Below, piece by piece: positions 24,737 through 34,587 of a DNA stretch of 64,000 bases. Below the pieces are notes generated by a model. That model saw nothing but the letters and a program-made list of their open reading frames with translations. It was not told the DNA's origin and ran no database searches. The position numbers were made by a program, and so were the translations under genes. Within the stretch, counting starts at the first letter, position 1, and every line of letters starts with the position of its first letter. The DNA is from Chitinophaga tropicalis (GTDB lineage: Bacteria; Bacteroidota; Bacteroidia; Chitinophagales; Chitinophagaceae), in contig NZ_WRXN01000001.1 of the NCBI RefSeq assembly GCF_009758205.1, positions 248,001-312,000 on the forward strand, written 5' to 3'.

Positions 24737-26209
24737 TCAGTTTACATCCCACCATACTTTCACGTTAGGCAGCGGACCATTCTTGAAAGCAGGGTTACGT
24801 GCAACCTCCTGGTCAATATACTGTGCTCTTACAGGTCTTGTACCATCAATACCTACAGCATTGTCATGCTCAGGCATTACAGGATACCCGGTTCTTCTCC
24901 AGTCATTCCATGCTTCCAGGCCGTTGCCTGTATTAGCAATGTACTTCTGTGTAATGATCTGTTCTACCTGTTGCTCAACAGTTCCTGAAAGGGTTACAAC
25001 TTCAGGGTGAGCAGTAAAGTAAGCGTCTATTTCCAAAGATGAAAGGCCGGCGTCCTGCATTGAAGCTTTGATACCTTCTGTGTACCATCCCTGTGCAGTG
25101 TTGCCCCCCAGGTTAATACCAGGCAGGCTCACAGCAGCTTCAGCCAGGATGAATGCACGCATTGCATTGGTGATCAGTTTTACAGGACCTACACCATTTG
25201 CACCGAGCAATGTAGAGCTCCACCTTGACCAGTTAGCAGTTGGTGTGGGTAAGGTACCACGGAAACCATTATCTATTGTTACAAAACTACCGGATGGTTT
25301 GGTTACGAATTTATCCAGGCGTGGGTCCCCAAGCGCCTGCAAACGGTTTACGTAACGGGTGCTCACTATCAGATCGTTTGCAAAGCTGCTCACATAAGTG
25401 TAGTAGTAAACAGGGCTCTGACTACCGGTGCTGGCGCCAAAGTTAACGCCCAGGGTTTCTGCATTGCTGGTAATGTAAGCGTCCTCACCTTTTGCCAATA
25501 CTTCATTGATAACACTCGCTGCCAGTGCTGGTTCCTTTTTGCTGATCTGTATCGCCAGTTTCAGCAGCAATGTATTACCTGCTTTTTTCCAGGCGTCTAT
25601 GTCACCACCGTATACGATATCGTCTGTTTCAGGAGAAGAAGTGGTAACAGTGTCCAGGTCGCGTAAACCTGCACGTACCATGTCAAACAGGCTGGTTACA
25701 CCTGTTCCGCCTTTATACATCGCCTCCTGGGTTGTCAGCGCAGGCTGAATAACATCCAGGTCGCCCTGCAAAGCTTCTGTGTAAGGCACATCTCCCCAAA
25801 CATCAGTAGCAATAGCAAAAGTATATGCCATCATGATCTTGCCAATACCGGTATAAGCTTTAGCACCTGTTGCATCAGCAGCATCGATCATTTTCTTGTA
25901 AGCTATCAATGCACCGCCATAAATTTCAAAACGCCACTGGTTACCAAAGTCAGCACCATTGGTGTTGTAGATATCATATGTAGCAGGACTGCCGCCAGCA
26001 CCTGCCTGGTAGTCAATGATAGTACAGGCAAAACGGTTCAGTTCATTTGCATTGGAAAAGGCCGAACCAGATAACCCTGTAGGTAACAACAGCGACGGAG
26101 GTACACTGGTAGGGGAGTTCGGTGTATCGTTGATATCAAAAAACTTCTTACAACCCGTAAAGGTGACTGCAAGTAGTAGTAATCCTGTATATATTGAAAG
26201 TCTTCTCAT
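24737..26209 (-). CDS. SusD/RagB-like lipoprotein (SusD-like_2 type), unit 1
   Basis: About 490 residues from the ATG at 26209, with lipobox cysteine in VTFTGCKKFFD. The C-terminal motif EAWNDWRRTGYPVMPEHDN followed by RPVRAQYIDQE and NPAFKN is the mark of the SusD-like_2 group, as distinct from classical RagB. SusD proteins sit as lids on their SusC transporter and capture substrate outside the cell. It is 18 bases after susC of unit 1. The TTG at 26227 is the only earlier start and lies against the susC stop. Substrate unknown. Confidence 0.92.
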   Translation of the reverse strand: MRRLSIYTGLLLLAVTFTGCKKFFDINDTPNSPTSVPPSLLLPTGLSGSAFSNANELNRFACTIIDYQAGAGGSPATYDIYNTNGADFGNQWRFEIYGGALIAYKKMIDAADATGAKAYTGIGKIMMAYTFAIATDVWGDVPYTEALQGDLDVIQPALTTQEAMYKGGTGVTSLFDMVRAGLRDLDTVTTSSPETDDIVYGGDIDAWKKAGNTLLLKLAIQISKKEPALAASVINEVLAKGEDAYITSNAETLGVNFGASTGSQSPVYYYTYVSSFANDLIVSTRYVNRLQALGDPRLDKFVTKPSGSFVTIDNGFRGTLPTPTANWSRWSSTLLGANGVGPVKLITNAMRAFILAEAAVSLPGINLGGNTAQGWYTEGIKASMQDAGLSSLEIDAYFTAHPEVVTLSGTVEQQVEQIITQKYIANTGNGLEAWNDWRRTGYPVMPEHDNAVGIDGTRPVRAQYIDQEVARNPAFKNGPLPNVKVWWDVN

Positions 26210-26227
26210 CTGTTTCTGTTTTTTCAA

Positions 26228-29200
26228 TTAAAAAGTAACACGCAGATTCGCGCCATAGTTCCTTGTATTCGGAGCACCGTTCAGATCAAGTCCCCTGATA
26301 TTACCCGCACCCTGGGTGTTAATCTCAGGATCAGCAGGATAATGAGGAGCATAGAAAAACAGGTTATGAGCACTGAGGCCAATGCTGGCAGCTCCAAATG
26401 GGGTTCTGCGCAATACAGAAGAAGGCAGTGAATAGTTAAATGCTACTTCTCTTAAACGCCATACAGTTGCATCATAAACAGCACCTTCTGAAGCAAGGCC
26501 CCCCAGGGCTCCCCAATAAGACTGTGCACTGATCTGTATGTTGTTCTTGATATACTTTCCATCACCGGTTTGAATAACACCAGGCAGAATTCTTGGTTTG
26601 TCACGATCTTTAGCAGTGATCTCAAGGCTACCATTGTTCTTCAGATCTGTCATGCTGAAAGAGTAGATATCGCCACCCTGACGGGTATCGATCAGGAAAG
26701 ACAGGGAGAAACCTTTATAACGGAAGGTGTTGGTTAAACCAGCCTGCCAGTCAGGGTTAGGATCTGCAATCACTTCACCGGCAATACCAGGTACGAATAA
26801 ACCTGTAGAAGGATTGATCAGCAACTCTCCTGCGTCGTTACGTGCATTCTTGGTGCCAATGATCACACCATAAGCATGGTTAACAGCAATAGAAGGGTTG
26901 ATACCAATGAACGCATTACCTTCCAGTGGAGCATTGTCTATACCAGGCGCAATTTCTTTTACATTATTGCGGATACGGGTAAAGTTGGCTGACACGTCCC
27001 ATTGGAAAGCGCCTATTTTCAGCGGAGTCGCATTTAATACCAGCTCTATACCCTTGTTGGTCATCAGACCCACGTTGGTAGTTCTTGTATCAAAACCGGA
27101 AGCATTAGATACTGCCACATCAAAGATCTGTTTTGAGCTCCTTGTATAGAAGTATGTCGCATCCAGGCTTACCCTGTTCTGGAATAAACCAATGTTGAAA
27201 CCACCCTCGTAAGAAGTCACAAATTCAGGGCTCAGGGCCGGGCTACCAATACGGGTATTGGTCAGGAAGCCTGGAATGCTTGAACCGCCGACACTGATCG
27301 GGTACGTGATGCTCGCCAGGTTGTTACCGAATGTAGCGCCAACAAAGTAAGTCTGCAGTCTGTAAGGAGGTGCATCACGACCAACTTTTGCCGCGTTTGC
27401 ACGCAATTTCAGGTAAGACAGCACATTTGATTCAATATGGAACGCATCTGTGGGCACAAAGCTCAATGCTGCAGAAGGATAGAAGTATTTATTCTTGTCT
27501 GACGGCAGTGTGGATGACTGGTCCATCCTTCCTGTCAGTTCCAGGAAGAGATAATTTTTATACCCAAAACTTAACTGGCCGTAATAACCGATCAGTCGCT
27601 GTTTCCGGACAGTTTCACCACTCTGGGAGAATATGCTCGCGTTGCTTGGGTTCTCAAAATTTGGAATGGTCAGCTCTTCACCGTACAATGTAACGTTCTG
27701 ATAATCGCGCTGGTTAATGTTCTGACCCAACAATACATTCAGATCAAGCCCTTCGGTGAACAGATTGCTCTTGTTAGCTTTGATCATCAGGTCACCATTC
27801 AGTTCAGAACGGAAGAAGTTGTCACGAACAGTAGCTCCTGTAGGATTTCTTACAGAGCCGATCTCATTATAGAACCTGCGGCGGTCATTATAAACGTCAG
27901 CGGTTACACGGTAAGAAACATTCAGCCATTTCATAATGTTATAACCGGCTGTAAAATAACCGAATACGCGATCGGTGCTACCCTGCAGCTTTTCATGCTC
28001 AGTGCTCCACAACGGATGGTTCTGTGTCAGATTATAGAAAATACTCTTTCCATTCTCATCCTGGTAAGGCATCCCTGTGAGATCATAACTTCTCGGTATA
28101 CGGGTCAGCTGACCAAAGGCGCTACCACCATTACCCTGCGGTACGCCGCGCTGTGAACTGCGTACATAAGTTACGGAGGTCATTAACTTAACACCATTGT
28201 TCAATGTTTTTACACCGCCTATCTGCACGCTGTTACGATCAAACTTGGATTCAGGAATGATACCATTCTGGAAAGTGCTGGAAAGTGACAGGGAGATGTT
28301 GTTCTCTGCAGTACCGGAAGAGAAATTAAGACCATTCTGGATAATGCTTCCTGTCTTAAAGAAATCTTTTACGTTATTAGGATAAGCGCGGTAAGGCACT
28401 CTTACACCCTGTACAGTAGTAACAGAATCAATAGTACCAAAAGCCGGACCCCATGAGTTGCTGGAAGTATTGTTGAAGTCATTGTTAGCACCCTGTCCAT
28501 ACTGATTCTGGAACTTAGGTAAACCTGACACATTCTGGAAAGACACAGAAGAAGTAAAGGTTACTTCAGATTTGCCTTTCAACTCTTTACCACTTTTGGT
28601 AGTGATCACCAATGCACCGGCAGATGCGCGGGAACCGTATAAAGCCGCAGCAGCAGGGCCTTTCAGCACACTCACTGATTCAATGTTCTCTGGGCTGATA
28701 TCCGCAAGACGGTTAGCCGGCTGAGAACCGAATAAGGTATTTTCTGTTGCATCAAGGTCATTACTGAATATAATACCATCCACAACTATCAGCGGCTGGT
28801 TGCTTCCGGTAAAGGAAGTAATACCACGGATGTTGATGTTGGTGCTGGCGCCGGGAGCGCCACTGGAACCGGTGATGGTCACACCGGCAAGCTTACCGTT
28901 CAATGTATTCAATACATTGGGCTCTGAACGCTGTGCCAGTTCATCCCCTTTCACTGACTCGAAAGCATAACCCAGAGAACGTTTATCGCGGGAAATGTTC
29001 TGCGCAGTAACGATCACCTCTTCAAGGCTCTTAGGATCTTCTTTCAGTCCAATGTTGTACGTCGTACCGCCGTCCAGGTTCACCTGCTGGGTCTCATACC
29101 CCACAAATGAAACAATTAAAGTCCTGGCATTCTGATCTGCTGATAAAGAGAAATTACCACCAGCGCCGGTAACTGTACCTGTTGTGGTGCCTTTTACAAT

Positions 29201-29329
29201 CACCGTCACTCCCGGAATAGGTGAACCATCCTTCGCGTCAGTTACTTTTCCGGAGATCGTTCGTGTTTGGGCAAGCGCGGGCATTACGCTTATGGCCACG
29301 AATAGCCATAGTAGTAAAGTTTGTTTCAT
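26228..29329 (-). CDS. SusC/RagA-type TonB-dependent transporter, unit 1
   Basis: A 1033-residue outer-membrane transporter: signal peptide to about residue 20 (MPALAQ), a carboxypeptidase-D-regulatory-like beta domain (21-100, ISGKVTDAKDGSPIPGVTVI), a TonB box-like EEVIVTA (about 103-109), the plug with SSGAPGASTNINIRG, GNQPLIVVDG-type and VLKGPAAAALYGSRASAGAL motifs, then a 22-stranded barrel ending in YGANLRVTF. It imports a substrate with TonB energy together with its SusD. No STN domain is present, so control by a FecR/ECF pair is not expected. Three TGTAGC-type motifs lie upstream. Confidence 0.95.
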   Translation of the reverse strand: MKQTLLLWLFVAISVMPALAQTRTISGKVTDAKDGSPIPGVTVIVKGTTTGTVTGAGGNFSLSADQNARTLIVSFVGYETQQVNLDGGTTYNIGLKEDPKSLEEVIVTAQNISRDKRSLGYAFESVKGDELAQRSEPNVLNTLNGKLAGVTITGSSGAPGASTNINIRGITSFTGSNQPLIVVDGIIFSNDLDATENTLFGSQPANRLADISPENIESVSVLKGPAAAALYGSRASAGALVITTKSGKELKGKSEVTFTSSVSFQNVSGLPKFQNQYGQGANNDFNNTSSNSWGPAFGTIDSVTTVQGVRVPYRAYPNNVKDFFKTGSIIQNGLNFSSGTAENNISLSLSSTFQNGIIPESKFDRNSVQIGGVKTLNNGVKLMTSVTYVRSSQRGVPQGNGGSAFGQLTRIPRSYDLTGMPYQDENGKSIFYNLTQNHPLWSTEHEKLQGSTDRVFGYFTAGYNIMKWLNVSYRVTADVYNDRRRFYNEIGSVRNPTGATVRDNFFRSELNGDLMIKANKSNLFTEGLDLNVLLGQNINQRDYQNVTLYGEELTIPNFENPSNASIFSQSGETVRKQRLIGYYGQLSFGYKNYLFLELTGRMDQSSTLPSDKNKYFYPSAALSFVPTDAFHIESNVLSYLKLRANAAKVGRDAPPYRLQTYFVGATFGNNLASITYPISVGGSSIPGFLTNTRIGSPALSPEFVTSYEGGFNIGLFQNRVSLDATYFYTRSSKQIFDVAVSNASGFDTRTTNVGLMTNKGIELVLNATPLKIGAFQWDVSANFTRIRNNVKEIAPGIDNAPLEGNAFIGINPSIAVNHAYGVIIGTKNARNDAGELLINPSTGLFVPGIAGEVIADPNPDWQAGLTNTFRYKGFSLSFLIDTRQGGDIYSFSMTDLKNNGSLEITAKDRDKPRILPGVIQTGDGKYIKNNIQISAQSYWGALGGLASEGAVYDATVWRLREVAFNYSLPSSVLRRTPFGAASIGLSAHNLFFYAPHYPADPEINTQGAGNIRGLDLNGAPNTRNYGANLRVTF

Positions 29330-29787
29330 AAGCGAATTGTTTGATAATTGAAAATCTTGTAACCCTTGGGTTATGCTACATCATATCTGATTGTTGTATT
29401 TAATAGATTTATAGGTTATAATCAATGTATACGCTACAGGTACAACTCTTTAAAATTGTGGTATCACTGTTAACAAATTGTTCCCCGTAAGGTTAAAGTA
29501 ATTATAATAATGCATGATAAAGCACAGAATTCCGATGTAATTCTATCCCCACAAACAATACAGCAAAAACCAAGTTCAATAGTTCCGATCTAAATAGTTT
29601 TTCTTTCGCTACAGTATAAAGTTTCCAGTCTCAGTATAGATTTTGTTATTAGAGTTTATTTAGATTTTGGTAAACTTGAATTTCACAAGCATATGCAATA
29701 TATAAAATTAGACGGAAATTATCCTTCACATTTTTTTAAAAAATGATAGCGTAAATATTGGAAGTGATCTTTCACCGCATTTTTTGA
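29330..29787 (-). promoter_or_regulatory. Upstream region of susC unit 1 with repeated TGTAGC motifs
   Basis: This gene-free, AT-rich region holds three minus-strand sites: TGTAGCATAA (29371-29380), TGTAGCGTAT (29429-29438) and TGTAGCGAAA (29604-29613). A further variant, GATAGCGTAAATATTG, lies on the plus strand near 29746-29761. TGTAGCGTATACATTGAT here matches TGTAGCGTAAACAAAGAT before susC of unit 3 at 15 of 18 bases. No standard -33/-7 promoter is obvious. Confidence 0.5.
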
Positions 29788-29821
29788 TAAAAAAAGAGAG
29801 CGTTTAATAACGCTCTCTTAA
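29788..29821 (-). terminator. Terminator of SusCD unit 2
   Basis: On the minus strand AGAGAGCG and CGCTCTCT pair around a short loop and are followed by a run of T (A run at 29788-29795 on the plus strand). Confidence 0.85.
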
Positions 29822-29853
29822 AATATCAGCTAATAAAATATCAAATTAACATC

Positions 29854-31293
29854 TTAGTTGTATCCCGGATTCTGATGCCCCTTTAAGGCATCACTAAGAT
29901 CTATTTCACGCTGGGGAATTGGTAATATTATCCTGTCCGCACCGGCCTTTTTACTGGCATCATCTGCCCTCAGGGATTGTCCCCTCCTCAGCAGGTCCAT
30001 CCTCCTGTGCCCCTCAAAACACAGTTCCTTACGTCTCTCAGTCAGGATAGCAGAGATAAGCGCGTTCCCGTCAGCAAAGTCAGTGGCCTCCCATGTGTCA
30101 AGCCCTGCTCTTGTTCTCAGTGCATTAATAAGATCAATAGATTCCTGGTTCACCCCATTTAAAGCAGCAAGGGCCTCCGCCCTGTTCAGGTACATTTCAG
30201 TTACTCTTATTAAAGGTGCATTGTCCTTATAAGTTGTAACGTTCGGAAACTTTGTAGTGAAACGGCGGGTCTCCTGGTTAGCGGCAGTCCCCATATCACT
30301 CATGGCAAAACGTTTGTCATTGGTCTCCTGTCCAAAGGCTGTCACCAGGTTGGTAGAAAAAGGACATTCTCCCCGGCCGTTTGCATTTGTAGGACGGTAA
30401 ACAGAGGCCCAGCTGCCGGCGCCAGGATTATCACTGTCAGTATTCTGGATAGAGAAAACATCTTCTGCCGTATTTCCATCATAGAAAGAATAGTCTGCCG
30501 CAAGTTTATAATAGGCTGTAGCGTCCAGTACACTTTTTGCGTATACAGCGGCTTTATCCCATTGTTCCCTGTACAGGTACAGCCTGGATAGCAAAGCATT
30601 GGCAGCTCCCTTCGTAGCCCTTCCCCTGGCCAGTGAGGCATCGGTGAAAGTATTGGCAAGATCTGGCAACGCCTCCAGCAGGTCTTTTTCTATCTGTGCA
30701 TGTATTTCATTTACAGTATTCCTGGAAGGATAAGTAATGGTACCGTCAAATGAAGCCGTTACCAATGGTATGCCTTCATTTGCACCCTGGCTTACCTGGT
30801 AAGGCTGTGCAAACAGGTTCACCATCTGGAAATAAAGTATAGCACGCAGGAATTTGGCTTCTGCCACATACATCTTACGGTCCGTATCCGTAAAAGTAGC
30901 ATCCTGTACACCCGGCACTTTATCTATCACCGCATTGGCGCCCATAATGGCGTCATAGTTGATCCTCCATATCTCACTTACATAAGAATTGCCCGGCATA
31001 GTGGTAAACGTGGCAATATCTGCCAGGGTAGTGCTCCCTTTATAATCCACATTATCTGCCATATAATCAGCTATAGCCTGCGGCTGACCACCAAATACCT
31101 CCACACGCTGTGTACGGCTGTAAACGCCATATAAAGCGCTTAAAGATGTAGCGCCGGAAGTAAATACCAGGTCAGTAGGAATAGCCTGCTCCGGGTCCAC
31201 GTCCAGCTGCTTGCTGCAGGAGAACATTCCCATACAGGCCACGGTCAGCATCCATTTCCCTATTGTATATCGGCTCATTGTTGTTGCTTTCAT
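29854..31293 (-). CDS. SusD/RagB family lipoprotein, unit 2
   Basis: A 479-residue classical RagB/SusD protein: lipobox cysteine in GMFSCSKQLD, the N-terminal tetratricopeptide-like helices (YVAEAKFLRAILYFQMVNLF), YLNRAEALAALNG, and the C-terminal ERRKELCFEGHRRMDLLRRG. It belongs to a different branch from the SusD proteins of units 1 and 3. It starts four bases behind its susC. Either the first ATG or the one six codons later (MSRYTIG) may be used. Confidence 0.93.
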   Translation of the reverse strand: MKATTMSRYTIGKWMLTVACMGMFSCSKQLDVDPEQAIPTDLVFTSGATSLSALYGVYSRTQRVEVFGGQPQAIADYMADNVDYKGSTTLADIATFTTMPGNSYVSEIWRINYDAIMGANAVIDKVPGVQDATFTDTDRKMYVAEAKFLRAILYFQMVNLFAQPYQVSQGANEGIPLVTASFDGTITYPSRNTVNEIHAQIEKDLLEALPDLANTFTDASLARGRATKGAANALLSRLYLYREQWDKAAVYAKSVLDATAYYKLAADYSFYDGNTAEDVFSIQNTDSDNPGAGSWASVYRPTNANGRGECPFSTNLVTAFGQETNDKRFAMSDMGTAANQETRRFTTKFPNVTTYKDNAPLIRVTEMYLNRAEALAALNGVNQESIDLINALRTRAGLDTWEATDFADGNALISAILTERRKELCFEGHRRMDLLRRGQSLRADDASKKAGADRIILPIPQREIDLSDALKGHQNPGYN

Positions 31294-31297
31294 TGTT

Positions 31298-34285
31298 TTA
31301 GAATACCAGGTTTACACCTACAGTAATTGTTTTAGGCTGCGGTAAAGAGAAGAAAGATTCCCCCACTGCCTGCCCGTTGGTACCATACTGGGAGATCTCC
31401 GGATCTGCTCCGCGGAATCCTTTTTTAGTAACTGTCCACAGGTTCTGCGCCAGCGCATATATCCTGGCATTGCTCAACGCATGTGTACGTCCCAGCAAAC
31501 CTGCCGGAATATTATAACCCAGTGTCAGCGTCTTCAGACGAAGGAAAGAACCATCAAACAGCTGAGCGGTAGACAAACGGGCAAAACTGTTGGTACTCTT
31601 CCAGGAAGCACTGGTAGCGGCAGGAGCAAAAGCATGGTCACCGCTTTCCTTCCAGTAGTTCAGCATGTCCTTACTCAGGTTATATCCCATTCTCACATTA
31701 TCCAGGTAAGTGAATTCCGTCAGCATAACCTTATTTCCATAAGAGAAATAGAAATTAACCCCCAGGTCAAAGTTCTTATAGCGTACAGTGTTGTTAAATC
31801 CCCCGGTAAATTTCGGCATGGCATTGCCTGCTATTACCTGGTCATTGCTGGTAGGGCTGGTAGTGGCCTTCCCATCTTTGGTATACCATTCAGGATCGCC
31901 CGTTTCCGGATTGATACCTTTGTACCTTACCAGGTAAAAAGAGTTCAGAGCATATCCCTGTATAGCACGCTGGCCATTATACGTCCCTATAATAAAATTC
32001 CGGCCTTCTTCATCTTTGGTATCGCCGGGAAGGGTGATCACTTTATTCTTCACAAATCCCATGTTCAGTGAAGCGCTCCATTCCAGGTCTTTCTGCCGCA
32101 CAGGAATAGCTGTCAGCTGCAGGTCTACACCGGTATTACGCATCCGGCCGGCATTCTTCGTACCATAGCCAAAACCTGTAGTGGAAGGGAAAGCCACATA
32201 TAGTAAAAGGTCTTTGGAATCTTTATTGTAATAGTCTACCGCCAGCTGTATACGGTTATTCAGCACATTAGCCGTAACACCGATGTCCAGCTGCCCCGAT
32301 TTCTCCCATCCCAGGTTCTTACTGGGCGCCTGTGTGGGCCTGAGCCCCGGCTGACCGGCATAATTAGCGTCCGTACCGGCAGTATATAGTCCCAGGTAAT
32401 CATAATAGCCTATCCGGTCATTACCTGTTACACCATAGCTGGCAGTCAGTTTCAGGTAATCAATGAAACGGATATCCTTCATGAACTGCTCCTGTGACAC
32501 TATCCATCCCCCCGATACAGCCCAGAGGTTACCATACTTTTTATCTCCGCCAAAACGGGAAGAGCCATCCCTTCGCAACGTACCTTCTGCAAGGTATTTG
32601 TCTTTATAGTTGTAATGCGCACGGAAAATATAAGATTCAATTGCCCAGTCCTTACCAGTAGCTGAAGTAGTTAGCGGAGTGGAAGCAGAGCCTACATTCG
32701 GCAGCTGATCGCTGGTAAAGCCACTGCCGCTCACTTTAATATCATCATACCTGGACGTTTCATAACTATGTGCAGCCAGTAACGTTATAGTGTGCGCATC
32801 TGCAAAACGCTTCTCATAATTCAGGCTGTTGGTATTGAGCCATTTATTATCCTGCCAGATAGTACGTCCGGCAGAACCACCGGTAGTAAGTTTAGATGAT
32901 CTGCGATAACGCTCTTCTGTCTCCAGTTGATCAATGCCCCAGTCGCTCTTAACCCAGAGCTCGTCTGTAATGTTGATCTTCGCATATGCATTACCGGTAC
33001 TACGCCTTGTATAATATTTATTAGTGCTTAATGCAATATTAGCAAGCACATTACCTGATGGATTATAATACTGCCCGGTCTCTGTATAGGCTGGCGTAAA
33101 AGGCGTATTCAGGAAACCACCTGTATAGGGAGCCAGTGTATTACCTTCCAGGTAGATCCTGTCCATATTCGTATAAGCCATGCTGAAATTAACCCCAAAC
33201 TGCACACGCTTGCTGACGCTATGTTCCAGGTTAATCCTTCCCGACAGTTTTTTCAGGTTATTGCCTATCACAAAATTCTCGTTATCCTGGTAATTGCCAC
33301 CGGCATAAAAACGCGTTTTCTCATTTCCCCCGCTGGCAGAAAGTGCATAGTTGTTCACTTTACCAGTCCTTGTTACTGCGGCAGGCCAGTCAAATCCTTT
33401 CTCAGGGAAATCAACCGGTGTTTTACCGGTTGCAGTAGTAACATAGGTATTGTAAAAAGTGCGGTATTCTTCCGCATTCATAACCTCCAGTTTATTGGTA
33501 GGCTTTATCCAGCCGGTATAATAGTCCAGCTGTACTCTGGTCTTTCCTCTTACTGATCCCTTCTTTGTTTCTATCAGTATCACACCGTTAGAGCCCCTTG
33601 AGCCGTATACAGCTGCTGCTGCCGCATCCTTCAATACAGAGATAGAAGCAATATCTTCCGGGTTTATTTCCAGCAGCGGGTTCAATGCAGCTCCACCACT
33701 ATAGGCTGTATTATAGGTACCGTCATTCAGGGGCACTCCGTCTATTACAAATAACGGCTGACCACCGGCATTAATAGATGCCGCACCTCTTATACGAACA
33801 AGGGATGCATTGCCCAGTAAACCGGAAGAATTGGTCATCTGTACACCAGCTGCCTGCCCCTGCAAAAGCTGTTGAGGAGAAACGGCAGGCATGTTCTTAA
33901 AGTTGTCCGGCCGGAGCACTGATACCGCTTCCGTTGTCAGGCGACGGGATTGCTCACCATAACCTACAACCACTACTTCAGACAATTTTGACGGGTCGGC
34001 CTGTAAACGTATATCCAATCGGGTTACTTCCCGGGTAGCCTTTATTTCCTTGCTCATATAGCCTATCATAGAGAACTGCAGCTCCGGCGTACCGGTCACA
34101 CTAATAGAAAAGGCCCCGTCCGTACCACTGGCCAGGCGGTAAGCAGAGCCCTTAATACGGATAGTCACGCCTTGCAATGGAGCGCCGCTGCTATCGGCAG
34201 ATACAGTACCGGTAATGGTCCTTGTCTGTGCCATAATTGATGCTGAAATCAATGACAACAGATACAGGATGAAACTTTTCTTCAT
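31298..34285 (-). CDS. SusC/RagA-type TonB-dependent transporter, unit 2
   Basis: A 995-residue transporter with signal peptide (to about residue 19, IMAQ), a regulatory-like beta domain (ITGTVSADSSGAPLQGVTIRI), SEVVVVGYGEQ as the TonB-box region, plug motifs NASLVRIRGAASINAGGQPL and VLKDAAAAAVYGSRGSNG, and a barrel ending in TITVGVNLVF. The VVVGYG and KDAAAAAVYGSRGSNG forms are those of the common SusC class, differing from units 1 and 3, which have EEVIVTA/TETVVTA and KGPAAAALYGSRAS. Partner of the RagB-like protein just downstream. Confidence 0.95.
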   Translation of the reverse strand: MKKSFILYLLSLISASIMAQTRTITGTVSADSSGAPLQGVTIRIKGSAYRLASGTDGAFSISVTGTPELQFSMIGYMSKEIKATREVTRLDIRLQADPSKLSEVVVVGYGEQSRRLTTEAVSVLRPDNFKNMPAVSPQQLLQGQAAGVQMTNSSGLLGNASLVRIRGAASINAGGQPLFVIDGVPLNDGTYNTAYSGGAALNPLLEINPEDIASISVLKDAAAAAVYGSRGSNGVILIETKKGSVRGKTRVQLDYYTGWIKPTNKLEVMNAEEYRTFYNTYVTTATGKTPVDFPEKGFDWPAAVTRTGKVNNYALSASGGNEKTRFYAGGNYQDNENFVIGNNLKKLSGRINLEHSVSKRVQFGVNFSMAYTNMDRIYLEGNTLAPYTGGFLNTPFTPAYTETGQYYNPSGNVLANIALSTNKYYTRRSTGNAYAKINITDELWVKSDWGIDQLETEERYRRSSKLTTGGSAGRTIWQDNKWLNTNSLNYEKRFADAHTITLLAAHSYETSRYDDIKVSGSGFTSDQLPNVGSASTPLTTSATGKDWAIESYIFRAHYNYKDKYLAEGTLRRDGSSRFGGDKKYGNLWAVSGGWIVSQEQFMKDIRFIDYLKLTASYGVTGNDRIGYYDYLGLYTAGTDANYAGQPGLRPTQAPSKNLGWEKSGQLDIGVTANVLNNRIQLAVDYYNKDSKDLLLYVAFPSTTGFGYGTKNAGRMRNTGVDLQLTAIPVRQKDLEWSASLNMGFVKNKVITLPGDTKDEEGRNFIIGTYNGQRAIQGYALNSFYLVRYKGINPETGDPEWYTKDGKATTSPTSNDQVIAGNAMPKFTGGFNNTVRYKNFDLGVNFYFSYGNKVMLTEFTYLDNVRMGYNLSKDMLNYWKESGDHAFAPAATSASWKSTNSFARLSTAQLFDGSFLRLKTLTLGYNIPAGLLGRTHALSNARIYALAQNLWTVTKKGFRGADPEISQYGTNGQAVGESFFSLPQPKTITVGVNLVF

Positions 34286-34343
34286 CTACAGAAATTTACG
34301 TTTTACGCTGGTTGCGGGTATTCTGACAAAAACAAATAATACA

Positions 34344-34353
34344 TTACGTTACA
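34344..34353 (-). promoter_or_regulatory. TGTAACGTAA element upstream of susC unit 2
   Basis: The minus-strand element TGTAACGTAA lies 59-68 bases upstream of the start codon. It differs by one base from the element before susC of unit 3. The 34286-34530 gap also holds TCGCTGATA (34428-34436), repeated upstream of unit 3 at 39381-39389, and no gene. Confidence 0.45.
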
Positions 34354-34530
34354 CTGTCTCTCATGGTATCCCTGATATTGATACCTATACTATATAGTCC
34401 CCCGTGTCTCTTATAATTTTAATAGAGTCGCTGATAGAAAAATGCAGGCACAAGATATAAAATTTATTATGAAGATATAAGTAAGATCAATTTGAACCGG
34501 GCTGTATTTTAAAGAATTGGAGCATTTCTC

Positions 34531-34568
34531 AAAAAAAAACGCTTTAGCCAAAAGACTAAAGCGTTTTT
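34531..34568 (-). terminator. Terminator of SusCD unit 3
   Basis: AAACGCTTTAG and CTAAAGCGTTT form a perfect stem around CCAAAAGA, followed on the minus strand by a T run. Confidence 0.9.
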
Positions 34569-34587
34569 CACTTACTTATAGCTAATA